From Zygnema cylindricum (Eukaryota > Streptophyta > Zygnematophyceae > Zygnematales > Zygnemataceae), in NCBI GenBank assembly GCA_037447655.1, contig JBBHKE010000928.1, forward strand, positions 221,907-285,906: 64,000 nt of DNA, in the 5' to 3' direction. Position numbers and translations under genes: made by a program. Below, in pieces: positions 1-11,331 of this stretch (position 1 is the first letter of the stretch; each line of letters opens with the position of its first letter). Below the pieces are notes generated by a model. It was not told where the DNA came from. It did not search any database and saw only the letters and a list, made by a program, of their open reading frames with translations.

Positions 1-22
1 GAGGGGAGAGAGGGGGAGAGAG

Positions 23-67
<45 letters not shown>

Positions 68-75
68 CAGAGAAA
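1..75. repeat. (GA)n simple repeat
   Basis: Almost pure GA dinucleotide run with GGGGA variants at the window edge. It lies downstream, on the minus strand, of the last visible exon of the amidase gene, so it is probably inside that gene's next intron. Confidence 0.9.
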
Positions 76-159
76 AACAGAGAAAAACAGAGAAAAAGAA
101 TGGGCTCCCTAGCATATGAAATAAAGGTAAAAAAAGGTACAAAAGGAGTTAAAATTCAC

Positions 160-1955
160 CTTCTTTAGGAAAGCGTTGTATCTTGTCACGTCGACGTCAA
201 AGCTCCACTCGGTGCCGAAATTGGTCGGCTGGGCCGTTCTGAGGGAGGGAGGGAAGGAAGGACGGGGGGAGAGAGGGAAGGAGGGAGGGTGGGAGGGAAG
301 GAGGGAGGGCGGGAACCACTGAGAACCAGCTTGAGTTTAAATTTAAATCGCGCGGTCGTTGTTGAATTTTTCAAAGACATCAATTTTTTTTGGTTCAAGG
401 AATTTTTTGAGGTTGTTTTTTTGGGAGGATTTTTGGGAAGATTTTTAATGGGGATTTTTTCACGAATTGTTCGAGGATTTTACGAGGAGTCTTTTTAGGA
501 TACTTTCCAAGGTTTTTATGATGATTGTAGATGGTTTTTTGTTTTTTGTTTTTTTGGCACGAACTTATCAGTTAGTTTTTTATTTCCAGTTGAATGGAAT
601 ACTTGCATTTACTTCATTTTGTTTTTCATTATTTCAACATTTTTTGTTTTGTTTTACTTTCCAACTTCTTTTATTTTGTCGTGATCTATATATATCTTAC
701 TGTCCTATTTCTATTTACTCTTTCTAATGTTTCTTTATTTCAGTTGTCTCATTTTATTTCATTTCCAGTTAATCTAATTTAGTCGCAACAAAACTGTTAA
801 AAAAAAAAAATAGATGAAAAGAAAAAGAAAATACTTCTAGCGTCAAAGCAAAAAAGCGTAAAAAATAACATTTACAACATTAAAAATTATAACAATCATA
901 CAAATAACAACCTCAGCCTTGAATACAATAACAATAATAATAACCGCGAGAATATTGTAATCATAATTTATAATAATCATCATATTCATTATTATAATCA
1001 TACTTATGTTCATGATTATGATTATAATTATGAACATAATTATAACCACAATCACAATCATAATTACAATCATAATCATATTTATAATCATAATCATAAT
1101 CATGACCACGATCACAATAATAATACGAATGATAATTAACAATAACAACAATAATAATAACAACAATGTCAAAAACGATAAGGGGAAATAAAAATAATAA
1201 AAGGGGAAGACATCATTTTTCCAGTAGACGCCTTCCTCCTCACTTCCAAAGGAGGATCCCATTCACATGCCCTCCCTCGAGACTTCTCCCAACAATAGCA
1301 CTAACAATAATAATAATAATAACAACAATGACAACAACAACAATACCAACAATTTATAAATAGCAATAACCATGCCCAGTTCTCTCCCTCCCCCCCTAGT
1401 TGCCACCCACGAGGTCCTGAGGAGGTGCAGGTCGTCGAGGTAGACGTCACCCACGCGGTCGAACTGCCGCCCCCTCACATTCGCCTGCCACGTCAGCACC
1501 ACCAGGCTCCAGCTCTGCGCCCATAGAAACAAAACAAAAAAATCAATTTAAACAAAGTAAACGGCAAAAAAAAATAATAAATAAATAAATTTAAAAAAAA
1601 AAAATCTCACCTTCCCACATCCCGCCGGCGGCGTGTAGTTCCCCTGAAAAGGCGGTGGCAAGTTTCCGTACAGGTGTGACGTCATCAATGCCACGTGGCA
1701 AGCCTTGGCGCAAGCTGGCGGCGTGATCGGCCGCAAGACTTCGAACGCTTTCGTGAAGGAATTTTGACGCTGTTCAACGGAGCGGAACGGAATTTCAGTT
1801 TCCGTTACAGTGTCCTTTCTAGCCAATTTTTTTAAGCGCCCGGGAATCCGGGCACGTGCGAACGTAGCCGAGGTTCCATGTGAAATCAGCAAAACGGAGA
1901 AACTGAAAAGGAGAGGAAGAAGGAGGAAAGCGTGTTTTCTATGGTGAAATGTCAT
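160..1955 (-). CDS. PNGase-A-like peptide amidase, 5' part (three exons, runs off window)
   Basis: Plant family of peptide-N4-(N-acetyl-beta-glucosaminyl)asparagine amidase A, a secreted or vacuolar enzyme that removes N-glycans from glycopeptides. Three exons join in frame on the minus strand: 1955-1611, 1514-1411 and 238-160. Donors GTGAGA, GTGGGT and GTGAAT and two AG acceptors fit the joins; the second acceptor follows a long CT tract. The ATG at 1955 is followed by a hydrophobic stretch (LLLPLLFSFSVLLIS), a clear signal peptide. An upstream in-frame ATG at 2096 leads only into low-complexity sequence. Family hallmarks are NYTPP then GC near residues 108-113, GRQFDR at about 130-135, LLRTSTAQPT at about 147-155, and a DVTRY motif near 167-171. 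About 176 of roughly 600 expected residues are visible. The family call is firm; activity is inferred. Confidence 0.85.
241..1410 (-). repeat. Repeat-filled second intron of the amidase gene
   Basis: The 1.17-kb intron between exons 2 and 3 contains a GGGA-rich tract (241-310; CT-rich on the gene strand, directly before the acceptor), a long degenerate ATAATC/AATCAT microsatellite (about 862-1180), and an AACAAT-type repeat (about 1290-1360). No coding sequence of the gene was found inside it. Confidence 0.7.
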
Positions 1956-3895
1956 GGTTTCGAGGGTGAGGAAGAGGGGGGTAGAGAGAGAGAGAGAGCG
2001 AGAGAGAGGGAAGGGAGAGGGGAGGGGAAAGGGAGAGAGAGGGAGGAAGAGTGAGGGGAGAAAGGTGAAGAGGAAGATTTTCGACTTGGTGTACAAATAC
2101 TGGAACGGCCGCTGGATGTTTACAACAACACGACAAAAACATTTACGACAAAAACATTTACGAAAAAATCACCCGACAAATTCGTAGCTAGATACGTACA
2201 GCTGTGTACGGATGTGTGACAGCTGGAAGGGTTCGACACCATAGGACAACATTACAGTACAGCGCTGTACTTCACGAACTCCTTTCATGACGCGTACTCC
2301 AGATACGAGCACAATATGTACGACGTACGGCATGACACATAGGAAGAGTGGCTGGCTTGGTTCGGGGATGACAGCTGCCGGAGAATCTCTGCAAGACTGT
2401 CGTTTAGCCTGCTATCCAAAATCCGAACAGCGGCAAATTTTGTTCGACGGATTTGGGCTACAGTTGGAATGATTGTAAATTACAGACACGTGCAGTTGCC
2501 GTACTGTACTTCATCCATTCCCGACAAAAGAAATAATCATCCTCCAAATCCGGACAAGATTTTTCCGATATCAAGCAAGTGGAACTCTTTGAAGTTTCGC
2601 CAGCCAGTATATCGTCATGACGTAGACTATCGGTTTATAAAGATTATCTGAAACAAAATATCGCAATATCGGTGATGAAGAACTTTGAAACGTGGCTTTA
2701 GAATCGCCCGTAGGAAAACCTGTTAGGTTTTACATTGTGGGATTTGTCTTTGCGTCGATTGACAGCTTAGCAATCTTTGTACGTTTTGTTAACTGTTGAT
2801 TTTGTTCGTCGGAGTTATTTGTGTCCTGTCCTATTTAAGTGCATGTACGGATAGTCCCGGTCACTGTACGGTTTTGTGTCGTAGTGATCGTAGTGGTCTT
2901 TGTTATGAGGTAGTATTTGTCGTGTACGTTGCCGGCGCGCGTTTCACGCGCCGCGTCTGATTGGTTAGTTTGTACTTGGTACTTGTGGTTCATTTGAGGT
3001 CATGCGTCTTATTGGTTGAATTGTACTTTGGTACTTGCGGTTCGTTTGAGGTCGCGGTACTGTGACTTCTCATTTGGAGATTCGGGCGTCCGTGAGAATT
3101 GACGAAGTTTCGCGTCGCGACGCACGATTCTACTTCGGTTCAATGTGGAGATTTGTCCTTTCGGTTGCGGCGTACATTTTTACGGCCGAGATCGTTTAAC
3201 TTTGTCGTGGAGTTTTGGTTGACGCTCGCGTACGTACCTTTTGATCGTGTACGGCGAGGAATGATGTTTGGTGAAGCATTGTAATCGGCCGTCGCGGTCT
3301 GTCGCGCGGCCAGCTAGTTTGTCTTTTCCTTTAAGTGTGTGGTCTTGGTTTGTTTGGAATCATTATGTCTTGTTGTACGTTTCGTAGATTCTTGGTCTCG
3401 CGTAGATTCGGTTTCGCGACGACCAGGTTCAGTTGTTGTTTGAAGTGTAATTTTGTGTACCCTGTTGTGTCACGTTATGGTGTGGTTTGATTGGGTAGCG
3501 CTTAGTGCGTATTATATGTACGGTTCGGTTGGTATTGTTACGTGACATTTTCAAGGGGTATATTGAGGCGTAGGGAGGAAGAGGTTTTTATCAATTATCA
3601 ATTATCAGTTATCAATGTATCGATCTATCTAGTGAGTTGGTATTGATCCTCCTTGTAGTTTTATCAAGGAGTTAGAGGAATGGAAGAAGCTTGATAGCTT
3701 AGTAGAGTTTGAGGAGTTAGAAGTGAGAGTGGTATTTTGAGGGTGTGAGGAAATTATGTAAGAAAAGTTCTCCGTGGAATATATTGGCTTCCGTGGGGTT
3801 ATCTTTCTCTTGTGTTGTGTTTTATCTTTTATGCTTCCGCTTGCATTTGCAATCAGTTTTATTTTATTTTTTAAAGATCCTTTCAAAACCAAGTA
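1956..3895. other. Intergenic, no gene seen
   Basis: A purine-rich GAGAGA tract (1985-2070) precedes the amidase start. The rest has no convincing coding sequence. It is rich in GTAC and TACGG words, as are many TE fragments in this window. A two-copy 51-bp tandem duplication lies at 2956-3057. Confidence 0.6.
2956..3057. repeat. Two-copy 51-bp tandem duplication
   Basis: The block from TCTGATTGGTTAG to TTTGAGGTC (2956-3001) is followed by a diverged second copy from TCTTATTGGTTGAA to TTTGAGGTC (3007-3052). The copies differ by a handful of substitutions and one indel. Confidence 0.7.
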
Positions 3896-4130
3896 CGCCG
3901 TGAATTGTTATTAGACTTTTAATCGCTATTAGCGTCAATGTTTTTTTCGCCACTTAAAACATCTTTTCTCCGTAAACACTTGTTGGATTTTCAATTTGAG
4001 TCCACCAATCGGAAGCTGAAAACCTTACCTTTCAATCCCAACCGTCAGATCCACAATCCGACATGTGTGTACGGAGAAAAGATGTTTTCAGTGGCGAAAA
4101 AAACATTGACGCTAATAGCGATCCACGGTG
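3896..4130. mobile_element. Short TIR element, TA-flanked (family T1)
   Basis: MITE-like element of about 235 bp. The right end CACGGTG is followed by TA; the left end CGCCGTG is preceded by TA. The arms are long: GCTATTAGCGTCAATG, then TTTTTTTCGCCACT, then ACATCTTTTCTCCGTA, recur inverted on the right with one or two changes. The left end carries an extra partial copy of the tip. TA flanks are typical of Tc1/mariner-type (Stowaway-like) elements. No transposase is present. Confidence 0.65.
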
Positions 4131-4223
4131 TAGTGTTCAGAACATTAATTTAGCGCCCTTAAATTACCACCCTTCAACCTAAATATTATTTATTCCCTTA
4201 CTCTAATACATGATATTAACCTA

Positions 4224-4422
4224 CACCGTGAATCGTTTTTAGACTAAAGAAATTATTAGTGTCAGGTATTAATTAGTGTCATTCATTCTAATTTAGTGCC
4301 AGGAGACGTGGCAGATTATGGTCCACGTCCTAAAATGGTGTAATTTATTATATTTAAGGCATCAATGTCAAAATTTTGGGTTGTTGATATAGAGTACATA
4401 AGGCTAATAACGATTCAAGGTG
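4224..4422. mobile_element. Short TIR element, TA-flanked (family T1 variant)
   Basis: The left end TA-CACCGTGAATCGTTTTTAG matches the inverse of the right end, which reads CACCTTGAATCGTTATTAG on the minus strand and is also followed by TA. The 199-bp interior differs from the neighbour at 3896, so only the tips are shared. Confidence 0.6.
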
Positions 4423-4605
4423 TACTGTATAATACATCTATAATATATATTGATATAATATTTCACCTATATTAATATTTAGATATTTCATATTTTATGG
4501 ATTGGTTGTCTCGTGTCGATTCGAATTGAATACGCCAGCTTTTAGTTTTGGCGTTTTGCCTATGCATAAAGGTACAAATTTGTTACAATACAATGAAATA
4601 TATAC

Positions 4606-4743
4606 TGTATCGGTAATATATCGGTCGGCACTCAAATAAATATAAATATAGAACATGTTTGGTGTAACCCTTGTTGTATCGGTAATATATCGGTCGGCAC
4701 TCAAATAAATATAAATATGGAACATGTTTGGTGTAACCCTTGT
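4606..4743. repeat. Two-copy 69-bp tandem duplication
   Basis: TGTATCGGTAATATATCGG to GGTGTAACCCTTGT is repeated head to tail (4606-4674 and 4675-4743) with about one substitution, so the duplication is recent. Confidence 0.85.
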
Positions 4744-5082
4744 TTTGCTGTCACGGTGTACACCACCTATAGTTATTACTAGTGTAGACAATTTATTGAA
4801 ATTAACTACGCACCACGTGGCTCATTATGATAGGGTAATTAGCACTCGATTTATGGTTCTTAACTCTACTAGCAATGGGCATATTATTACTTAAAAGCAC
4901 ACACTACATAACGTTATTGTTGTTTACAAATGTGCTATTGCTATAAAAATCATCATCACATCAATATGATGTGCCGATTCGACAATATGCCATACATTCA
5001 TTATAGTTTTTTTTTTTATGTTTCTATTTACTTAGATGGTCTACAAACACCCTTTTCAACTAGAGATTGGTTGTGATAAAAC

Positions 5083-6560
5083 GTGATGTGATGTGATGTG
5101 ATGTGATGTGACAACACGAACTGATGAAACCAATTGGACACAATCCATTGGGTAAAAATATAAATACTGTGAAACCAATTGAATAATACGAATGCGATGA
5201 AACCAATCGGATACAATTCTATGGGTGCAAATATGAATATAATGAAACCAATCGGAAACAATCCAAATCCATGAGCAAAAATATGGATATTGTGAAACGA
5301 ATTGGATACAACTCACGTGTAAACATATGAATATGATGAAACCAATTGGATACAATCCATGGGTAAATATATTAATACGATAAAACCAATTGGATGCAAA
5401 CCATGGGTAAAAATATGAATACGATGAAACGAATCAAATACTATCCATGGGTAAAAAGATGAACACGATGAAACCAATCGGATACAATCCATAGGTAAAT
5501 TCATGAATACGATGAAACCAATCGGATACAATCCATGGGTAAAAATGGGAATATGGATGAAACCAATAAGATACAATCCATGGGTAAATTCATGAATACG
5601 ATGAAACCAATTGGATACAATCCATGGGTAAATATATGAATGCGATGGTACTAATCGGATATCCATGGGTAAACATATGAATACAATGAAACTAACCATA
5701 TACAATTCCTGGGCAAATATATGAATAATGTGAAACCAATTGGATACAATCTATAGGTAGAAATATGAATAGTGTGAAACCAATTGGATAATATCAATGC
5801 GATGAAACCAATCGGATACAATCCATGGGTATAAATGTGAATAAGATGAAACCGATCGAATACAATCCATGGGTATAAATATGAATATGATTAAACCCAT
5901 CAAGTACAATCCATAGTAAATATATGAACACGATGAAACCGATCGGATACAATCCATGGGTATATTGATGAATATAACGAAACCAATCGGATAGAATCCA
6001 TGGGTAAATATATGAAAGCGATGAAACGAATCTGAAACAATCCCAATCCATGAGCAAAAACATGATTACTGTGAAACCAATCGGATACAATCCATGGGTA
6101 AAAAGATGAATACAATGAAACCAATCTGATAGAATCCATGGGTAAAAATATGAATTGGATGGTACTAATCGGATACAATCCATAGGTAAACATACGAATA
6201 TAATGAAACCAACCGGATACAATCCATTTGTTTCCTTTTAGGTGTGTTCCCGTCTCTCTCTTTGTTTTTTATTGTAGTTTTTCAATTTTGGCCATGCCAC
6301 CCCTTTTGTACCCCCAGACTCAAATGGTTTACCATCGTGCTTTTTAATTTATCCTGCTTAGTAATAAAAAAATAAAATAAATAAAATATGAATGTGATGA
6401 AATCAATCGAATACAATTCAAGGGTAAAAATATGAATACGATTAAACCAATCGGATACAATCCATGGGTAAAAAATTGAATACGATGAAATCAACCGGAT
6501 ACGATCCATGGGTAAAAATATGAATCTGATGAAACCAATTGGATACAAACCATAGGTAAA
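5083..6560. repeat. 44-45-bp minisatellite, about 30 units
   Basis: After a short TGATG microsatellite (5083-5112), units of the form GATGAAACCAATCGGATACA-ATCCATGGGTAAA-tATGAATAC repeat to 6560. Units vary by substitutions and small indels, including shortened units. The array is broken at about 6227-6382 by an unrelated insertion. Long open frames across it are simply the repeat translated and are not genes. Confidence 0.9.
6227..6382 (+). mobile_element. Dispersed repeat with A-rich tail (LINE/SINE 3'-end-like) inside the minisatellite
   Basis: This block interrupts the 44-bp array. It contains GGCCATGCCACCCC, then GGTTTACCATCGTGCTTTTT, and ends in TAATAAAAAAATAAAATAAA before array units resume. 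The same core occurs at 45178-45262. A terminal A-rich tail and dispersed copies suggest the 3' end of a non-LTR retroelement or a SINE. I could not define a target duplication. Confidence 0.45.
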
Positions 6561-6835
6561 TATATCACTATTTTTGCCGATGTTGCCTTGATTGGTAGAA
6601 GATGATTTCTAGACCTCTCAAACGGAGAACAACATAGAAGGTTTCTGGATGTGAGCTCCCTTACTAATAGTACTAGTCTGAGACCAGAGGTTGGAGACTC
6701 TGGTAACCTTTCCATTTCATATTTTGTCTTTTGACAGATTTTACATGCTATATATTTATCTTTTCCCTCATCAATTACAGCTCATAATGTTCTCAGCACT
6801 GTGTAACCTTTATTTCACCCACATAGTGTTTTCAC

Positions 6836-7697
6836 TTGTGTTGTGTACCGATAGTTATCGGTTATCGAACGGTCAGAGGTTCCGATATATCGGTCTGGGA
6901 CCAGCAAATTCCATATCGGCGATAACTTAAAAATATATATAGTATGCATACAATAGTACTTTAGAACATACTGTATTATTTTATTGACTTTATATAGCGT
7001 GGCATGCCACGTATAAAAATCTGTTCCGTTACCGTTTAACTGCTATTTATTACGGAAAGCGCAGCACATAAACGTTGGCCGGTTAACTGAACAAAAATTT
7101 TACGGCGACGTACGGAATTTAACTAAAAAACTGGTGAACATGGAACTGGAAAAGGACGGCAGACACAAAAGTACAACGGACGCAAAATAACATTCTTCGC
7201 GCCGCCGGAATCGAACGGACGACTTGGAATTGAGTAAACACGAGCGGACGGGCCAGCGTGAGCGTCGACATCCCGGAATGGCTCTTTTGGCAACTTTTGC
7301 CAAAAAAGCCGACAGATTGACACGTGGCAGGTCCCCAGTGGATCTCAAGGAATAAAGGGACAAAGCCATGGCGTCGGAAGTGAAAGAAACATCGTTTTTA
7401 CTGGATCCGTATCAAAACCGTACAGATCTCATGGCGGCTACTGTACTTTCTGTGCTTGTACACGTATGGGGAATAAGACGTACAGTTGAGTGTACAGGCC
7501 GTACAATCCGTACGGTCCGTACAGATATCGCCGATAGTTATCGTTATCGGCATTATCGCCGATAAGTACCCGATATTATCGGCTACTTATCGGCGATAAG
7601 ACCAATTTCAATATATCGTACCAATATATCGATTATCCGATACCCGAAAAAAGGCCCATATATGTTATCGGCAAATCCTTACCGATACACAACACTA
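6836..7697. mobile_element. hAT-like non-autonomous element, family A, copy 1
   Basis: 862-bp element. The left end TTGTGTTGTGTACCGATA and right end TACCGATACACAACACTA... (cut here) form a terminal inverted repeat. The flanks GTTTTCAC (6828-6835) and GATTTCAC (7698-7705) are an 8-bp target duplication with one mismatch, the hAT hallmark. Both subterminal regions are crowded with TATCGG/CCGATA words, as expected for transposase binding sites. There is no transposase. An internal segment (CGTGGCATGCCACG and neighbours) is shared, inverted, with the copy at 36684. Confidence 0.8.
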
Positions 7698-8139
7698 GAT
7701 TTCACCATTTTCCTATTTTTTTATTATTGAAATTGACTTCGTTAGTTTTGATTGCTTTACACATTTTTTCTCGACTGATTTGTTCAACTCTTGGGTTTTA
7801 GTTACTCATTCTGATTGCCAATTCAATTATCATTTGACCTTTCCACTGTACTCATTTCTCCTGTTAGTTTGACCTCGAAGTTCAATTCCCCGCCTTCATT
7901 TGCCTCGTGACCCACTCCTACTTTAGGTGTCTATCGTCTCCTTTTTTAAAATAAAGTTTTTTTTTTTTTTGCATTTATTTGCTGACTGCCGTCATTCCGC
8001 GTCTCTTTATCTACATTTTTCAAACGCGACAAAGTAATAAATCCATTACTGTTTAGAAAACTCTTGTTTGTTGCGTTGGAAACCCAAAAAAATGTTGCAC
8101 AATCTCGCAAAAGAGACACATTAACAAAAGCACCCCTTA

Positions 8140-8352
8140 AGTACACCAGTTTAAATACACCTGCTCAAATTCAGTCGTTTATATACATCCGTTTAAATAC
8201 CGCGTTTAGATACACACGTTTAAATGTACACGATATACACCCGTTTAAATATACCCGTTTGAATGTACCCGTTACATATACCCATTTAAGTATACCCGTT
8301 TAAATATACCTGTTTCTATGCACCCGTTTAAACATACCCATTTAAACATACA
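8140..8352. repeat. Degenerate minisatellite, CCCGTTTAAATATA units
   Basis: About fourteen imperfect units of roughly 13-17 bp built on ACCCGTTTAAATATAC. No gene is associated with it. Confidence 0.8.
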
Positions 8353-8544
8353 CCGGTTGACGTCCCAATCCTATCCTTTTATGCAGTGAATGTCACAAAA
8401 AAACTTATTACAAGAAGTGAGCGTTAAAAAACATGCAGTTTTACATAGAAAAGATACCACTAATGGTCACTTTTTTACATCCATAAACCAAGATTAACCA
8501 TGATTTATTCACTCAATGAACCAAAAACAACTATTGAATGTGAA

Positions 8545-8997
8545 GTCATAAAAAAGGCCGAAAAAGCTAATAGACAAAATTAGTAAAGAGAGGCCAAAAG
8601 AAAAAGTCCAAGATGAATAAAGACAAGAGATAAAAACGACAAACAAGAGAACAAGTGAAAGGTTTGTCGTTTTGAGTGTCTTTGATTTTTGATTGATTTT
8701 TACATAGACACAAGGGAGTCTTTATAGTAAGACAAAACAAGGGGTAGTCGAAAAAGCACTAAGGGGTAGCCGAAAGGGCTCTAAGAAGGTACAAACTAAT
8801 CTAGGCGTAACTTAGGAAGGTACATCTAGGTATGCTAAAAGGAATCTAGTGAAAATGAAGATTCATACGTAAGAATCATCAACTCTAACAAAGGTATGTA
8901 CAATTCACTAAAATAAAGTACAACACACTAAACCGTAGTACAAGCCAAAATAGCAATATGAGTAAACGACAAAGAATGCTTTAATGGAAATTCAACA
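8545..8997 (-). mobile_element. 3' LTR of Ty1/copia element 1 (inner edge firm, outer edge approximate)
   Basis: On the minus strand the polypurine tract AATCGAGGGGGGG (9010-8998) is followed at once by TGTTGAATTTCC, the canonical TG start of an LTR. A TATA-like CTATAAAG lies at about 8720-8727. The outer boundary cannot be fixed because the partner LTR is not visible; a TTCACA near 8545 is only a candidate end. Confidence 0.5.
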
Positions 8998-9019
8998 CCC
9001 CCCCTCGATTAAAGCATGG

Positions 9020-11320
9020 TTAATCACGAAGACCGGCATGAAAAATGTGATGATGAAATAAGGGACGAGGGAGAGGTTTGGTGAGAAAATCAGCAAGTTG
9101 AGAACGGGTGGCAGAATGAGTGAAAGATACGGTGCCATCAAGAATTTTATCATGAGTGAAGTGAAATTGGATATCAATATGCTTAGTGCGTGTATGATGG
9201 ATAGGGTTTTTCATAAGAGCCAATGCTCCTTGAGAATCACAAAAAATAGAGGTGGGAGAAGAAGGAGGGAAGGAGAGATCGGAAAGAAGTCGGCGGAACC
9301 AAATAGCCGATTTTGTAGCTGTCGTGCCGGCCATATATTCCGCCTCCGTGGAGGAAAGAGCAACAATGACTTGCTTGCGTGACGACCAAGAGACAAGGCC
9401 ACCTCCTAAAGAAAAACACACATCGGAAATGGAGCGGCGATCGTCGGGTTGATTACCCCAGTCCGCATCGCAAAAACCAATAATAGAAGTGTCCGGAGAA
9501 AAAGAAGAGGAAGAGGGTGAGGGAGAAGAAGGATGGGAAAAAGTGAGATGAAGATGCTTTGTGCCTTGAAGGTAGCGAAGGACACGCTTTGCGGCTTGAA
9601 GATGGGTTTGAGTGGCACAATGCGAAAATTGAGATAAGAGACAAACTGCGATGCAAATATCCGGCCGTGTACCAAGCATGGCATACATCAATTTTCCTAT
9701 AATCGACCGATAAAGTGAGCTTATATCTCCTTGGGCATTCCCATCGGATGACATTTTGGTGAGAGTGGTGTTAGGATCAAGAGGAGTAGGCACGGAATTG
9801 CAATCGGACATGTCAAAATGCTCAAGGAGATCAAGAATATAATGCTCCTGACTCATTTGCAAAATGCGTGCAGACCTTTGACGTAGAATAGTGATGCCTA
9901 AGCAATAGTCAAGATCACCTAAATCTGTCATAGGCCAATAGGAAGAAAGAATGCCTTTGACCTGATGAATGGACGACTTACTAGGACCAGCGAGAATCAA
10001 GTCATCGACGTAAATAATGATAATGATTAATTGATCGCCTGTACCTTTAATATAGATGCCCGGATCAGCACTAATTTCTTTAAAACCTTCTTTTATTAAT
10101 GCTGCGACAAGAGTCTGATGCCATACTCTAGGTGCTTGTTTAAGACCATAAATAGACTTACGCAAATGACAAACAAGTGTGTCAGATCCAGGTACAGCAT
10201 AACCAGGTGGTTGGTCCATAAAAATATCTTCTGAAAGACTTCCATGAAGAAAAGCGGTTTTTACGCCGAGTTGTTGTAACTCCCAGTCATGAAGTGTAGC
10301 AAGAGACAAAATAGTACGGATAGAATCAAATTTTGCGACAGGAGCGAAAGTCTCGTTGTAGTCAACGCCTTCAGTTTGTAAATATCCCTTGGCGACTAGG
10401 CGTGCTTTGTAACGGTCGATCGATCCATCTGCCAGCCGTTTAATCTTAAAAACCCACTTGGATCCAATAGCACGCCGATTTGGTGGAAGGGTACAAAGCG
10501 TCCAAGTATTATTTGACATTAATGCATTGTACTCCTGAGTAGCAGCAAGCCGCCACTTGTCGGCATCCGGTCGTTTCAAAGCTGCATTCAATGTAGGTGG
10601 ATCTTTGATGTCTGCAATGTTGGCGTGAGCAAGATTCTCACGAATCTTCCAAGTCGGCTGAATAGTGCGCGTACTGTGACGTACGGCAATTTGTTCAACC
10701 GGTGATGTCAGCGGCGTAACAAGGTCCGTACGGCGAACTGAATTGGGCGACGACAAATGGTCCGGATCGGTCTGAATATTTGTCGTTTCTGGGACCAAAG
10801 AGGATTTTGTCGTTTCGTGGACCAAAGTGTTACTCGCCACGGTCTGTACCCCAGGTGGTGGACCGCCGGAAAGTGCAGACCGTACCTGTAGTGAAAAATC
10901 TCCGGAATTCCCGGGCGGTACAGAATCAAAAAGTGTCGCGGTCTGTACCGCGGGTGGAGGACCGCCGGAAATTGCGGATTGTACCTGGCGTGACAAGTCC
11001 CCGCAATTCCCGAACGAAACGGAATCTGAAAATTGAGATATACTAGAGGAAATTGGAGAAATTTGAGGGATTAAAGGGGGCGTAGAAGGGGAAGGTGTTA
11101 AAGGGGGCGTAGGCAAGGTAGTAACAGAATTAGTGGGGTCAATTTCATAAGGTGGGAATAAACTGGGTAAAGGGGTTAGTGGCAAATCAGGAACAAGCGT
11201 GCGTATGAGAGGAGTTTCATGAAATATAACGTCACGTGTGGTGATAATTCGGCGTGAAGTGGGACACCAAATGCGATAGGCTTTAGAATTAGGGGAATAT
11301 CCCACAAAAATTCCGCGCAT
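9020..11320 (-). pseudogene. Copia-1 pol, C-terminal part: reverse transcriptase and RNase H (decayed)
   Basis: 766-codon open stretch on the minus strand. It starts with the last part of the integrase region (GIFVGYSPNSKAYR), then a proline/serine-rich linker, then reverse transcriptase (KARLVAKGY, ETFAPVAKFDSI, SIYGLKQAPR, YVDDLILAG) and RNase H (DADWGNQPDDRRS, LSSTEAEYMA, HTRTKHIDI), ending in LADFLTKPLP. The order integrase before RT marks Ty1/copia. At 10265-10267 the first catalytic aspartate of the RT (usual DVKTAFL) is glycine, so this copy should be inactive. It is separated from the upstream part by a frameshift near 11380. Confidence 0.9.
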
Positions 11321-11331
11321 GGCTCGAGCAC

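Noticed and set aside
843-1262. Candidate amidase exon reading EEGVYWKNDV after an AG at about 1242
   Set aside because: It resembles the family motif but runs into microsatellite. The exon at 160-238 fits the family and the splice phase exactly (RTSTAQPT...DVTRY), so this is chance.
5028-6548. Long minus-strand open frames (MDCIRLVSS..., WFHRIHIF...)
   Set aside because: They are the 44-bp minisatellite translated; the unit length and frame shift freely.
5113-6560. CRISPR-like array
   Set aside because: Units are head-to-tail with no unique spacers, and the genome is eukaryotic.
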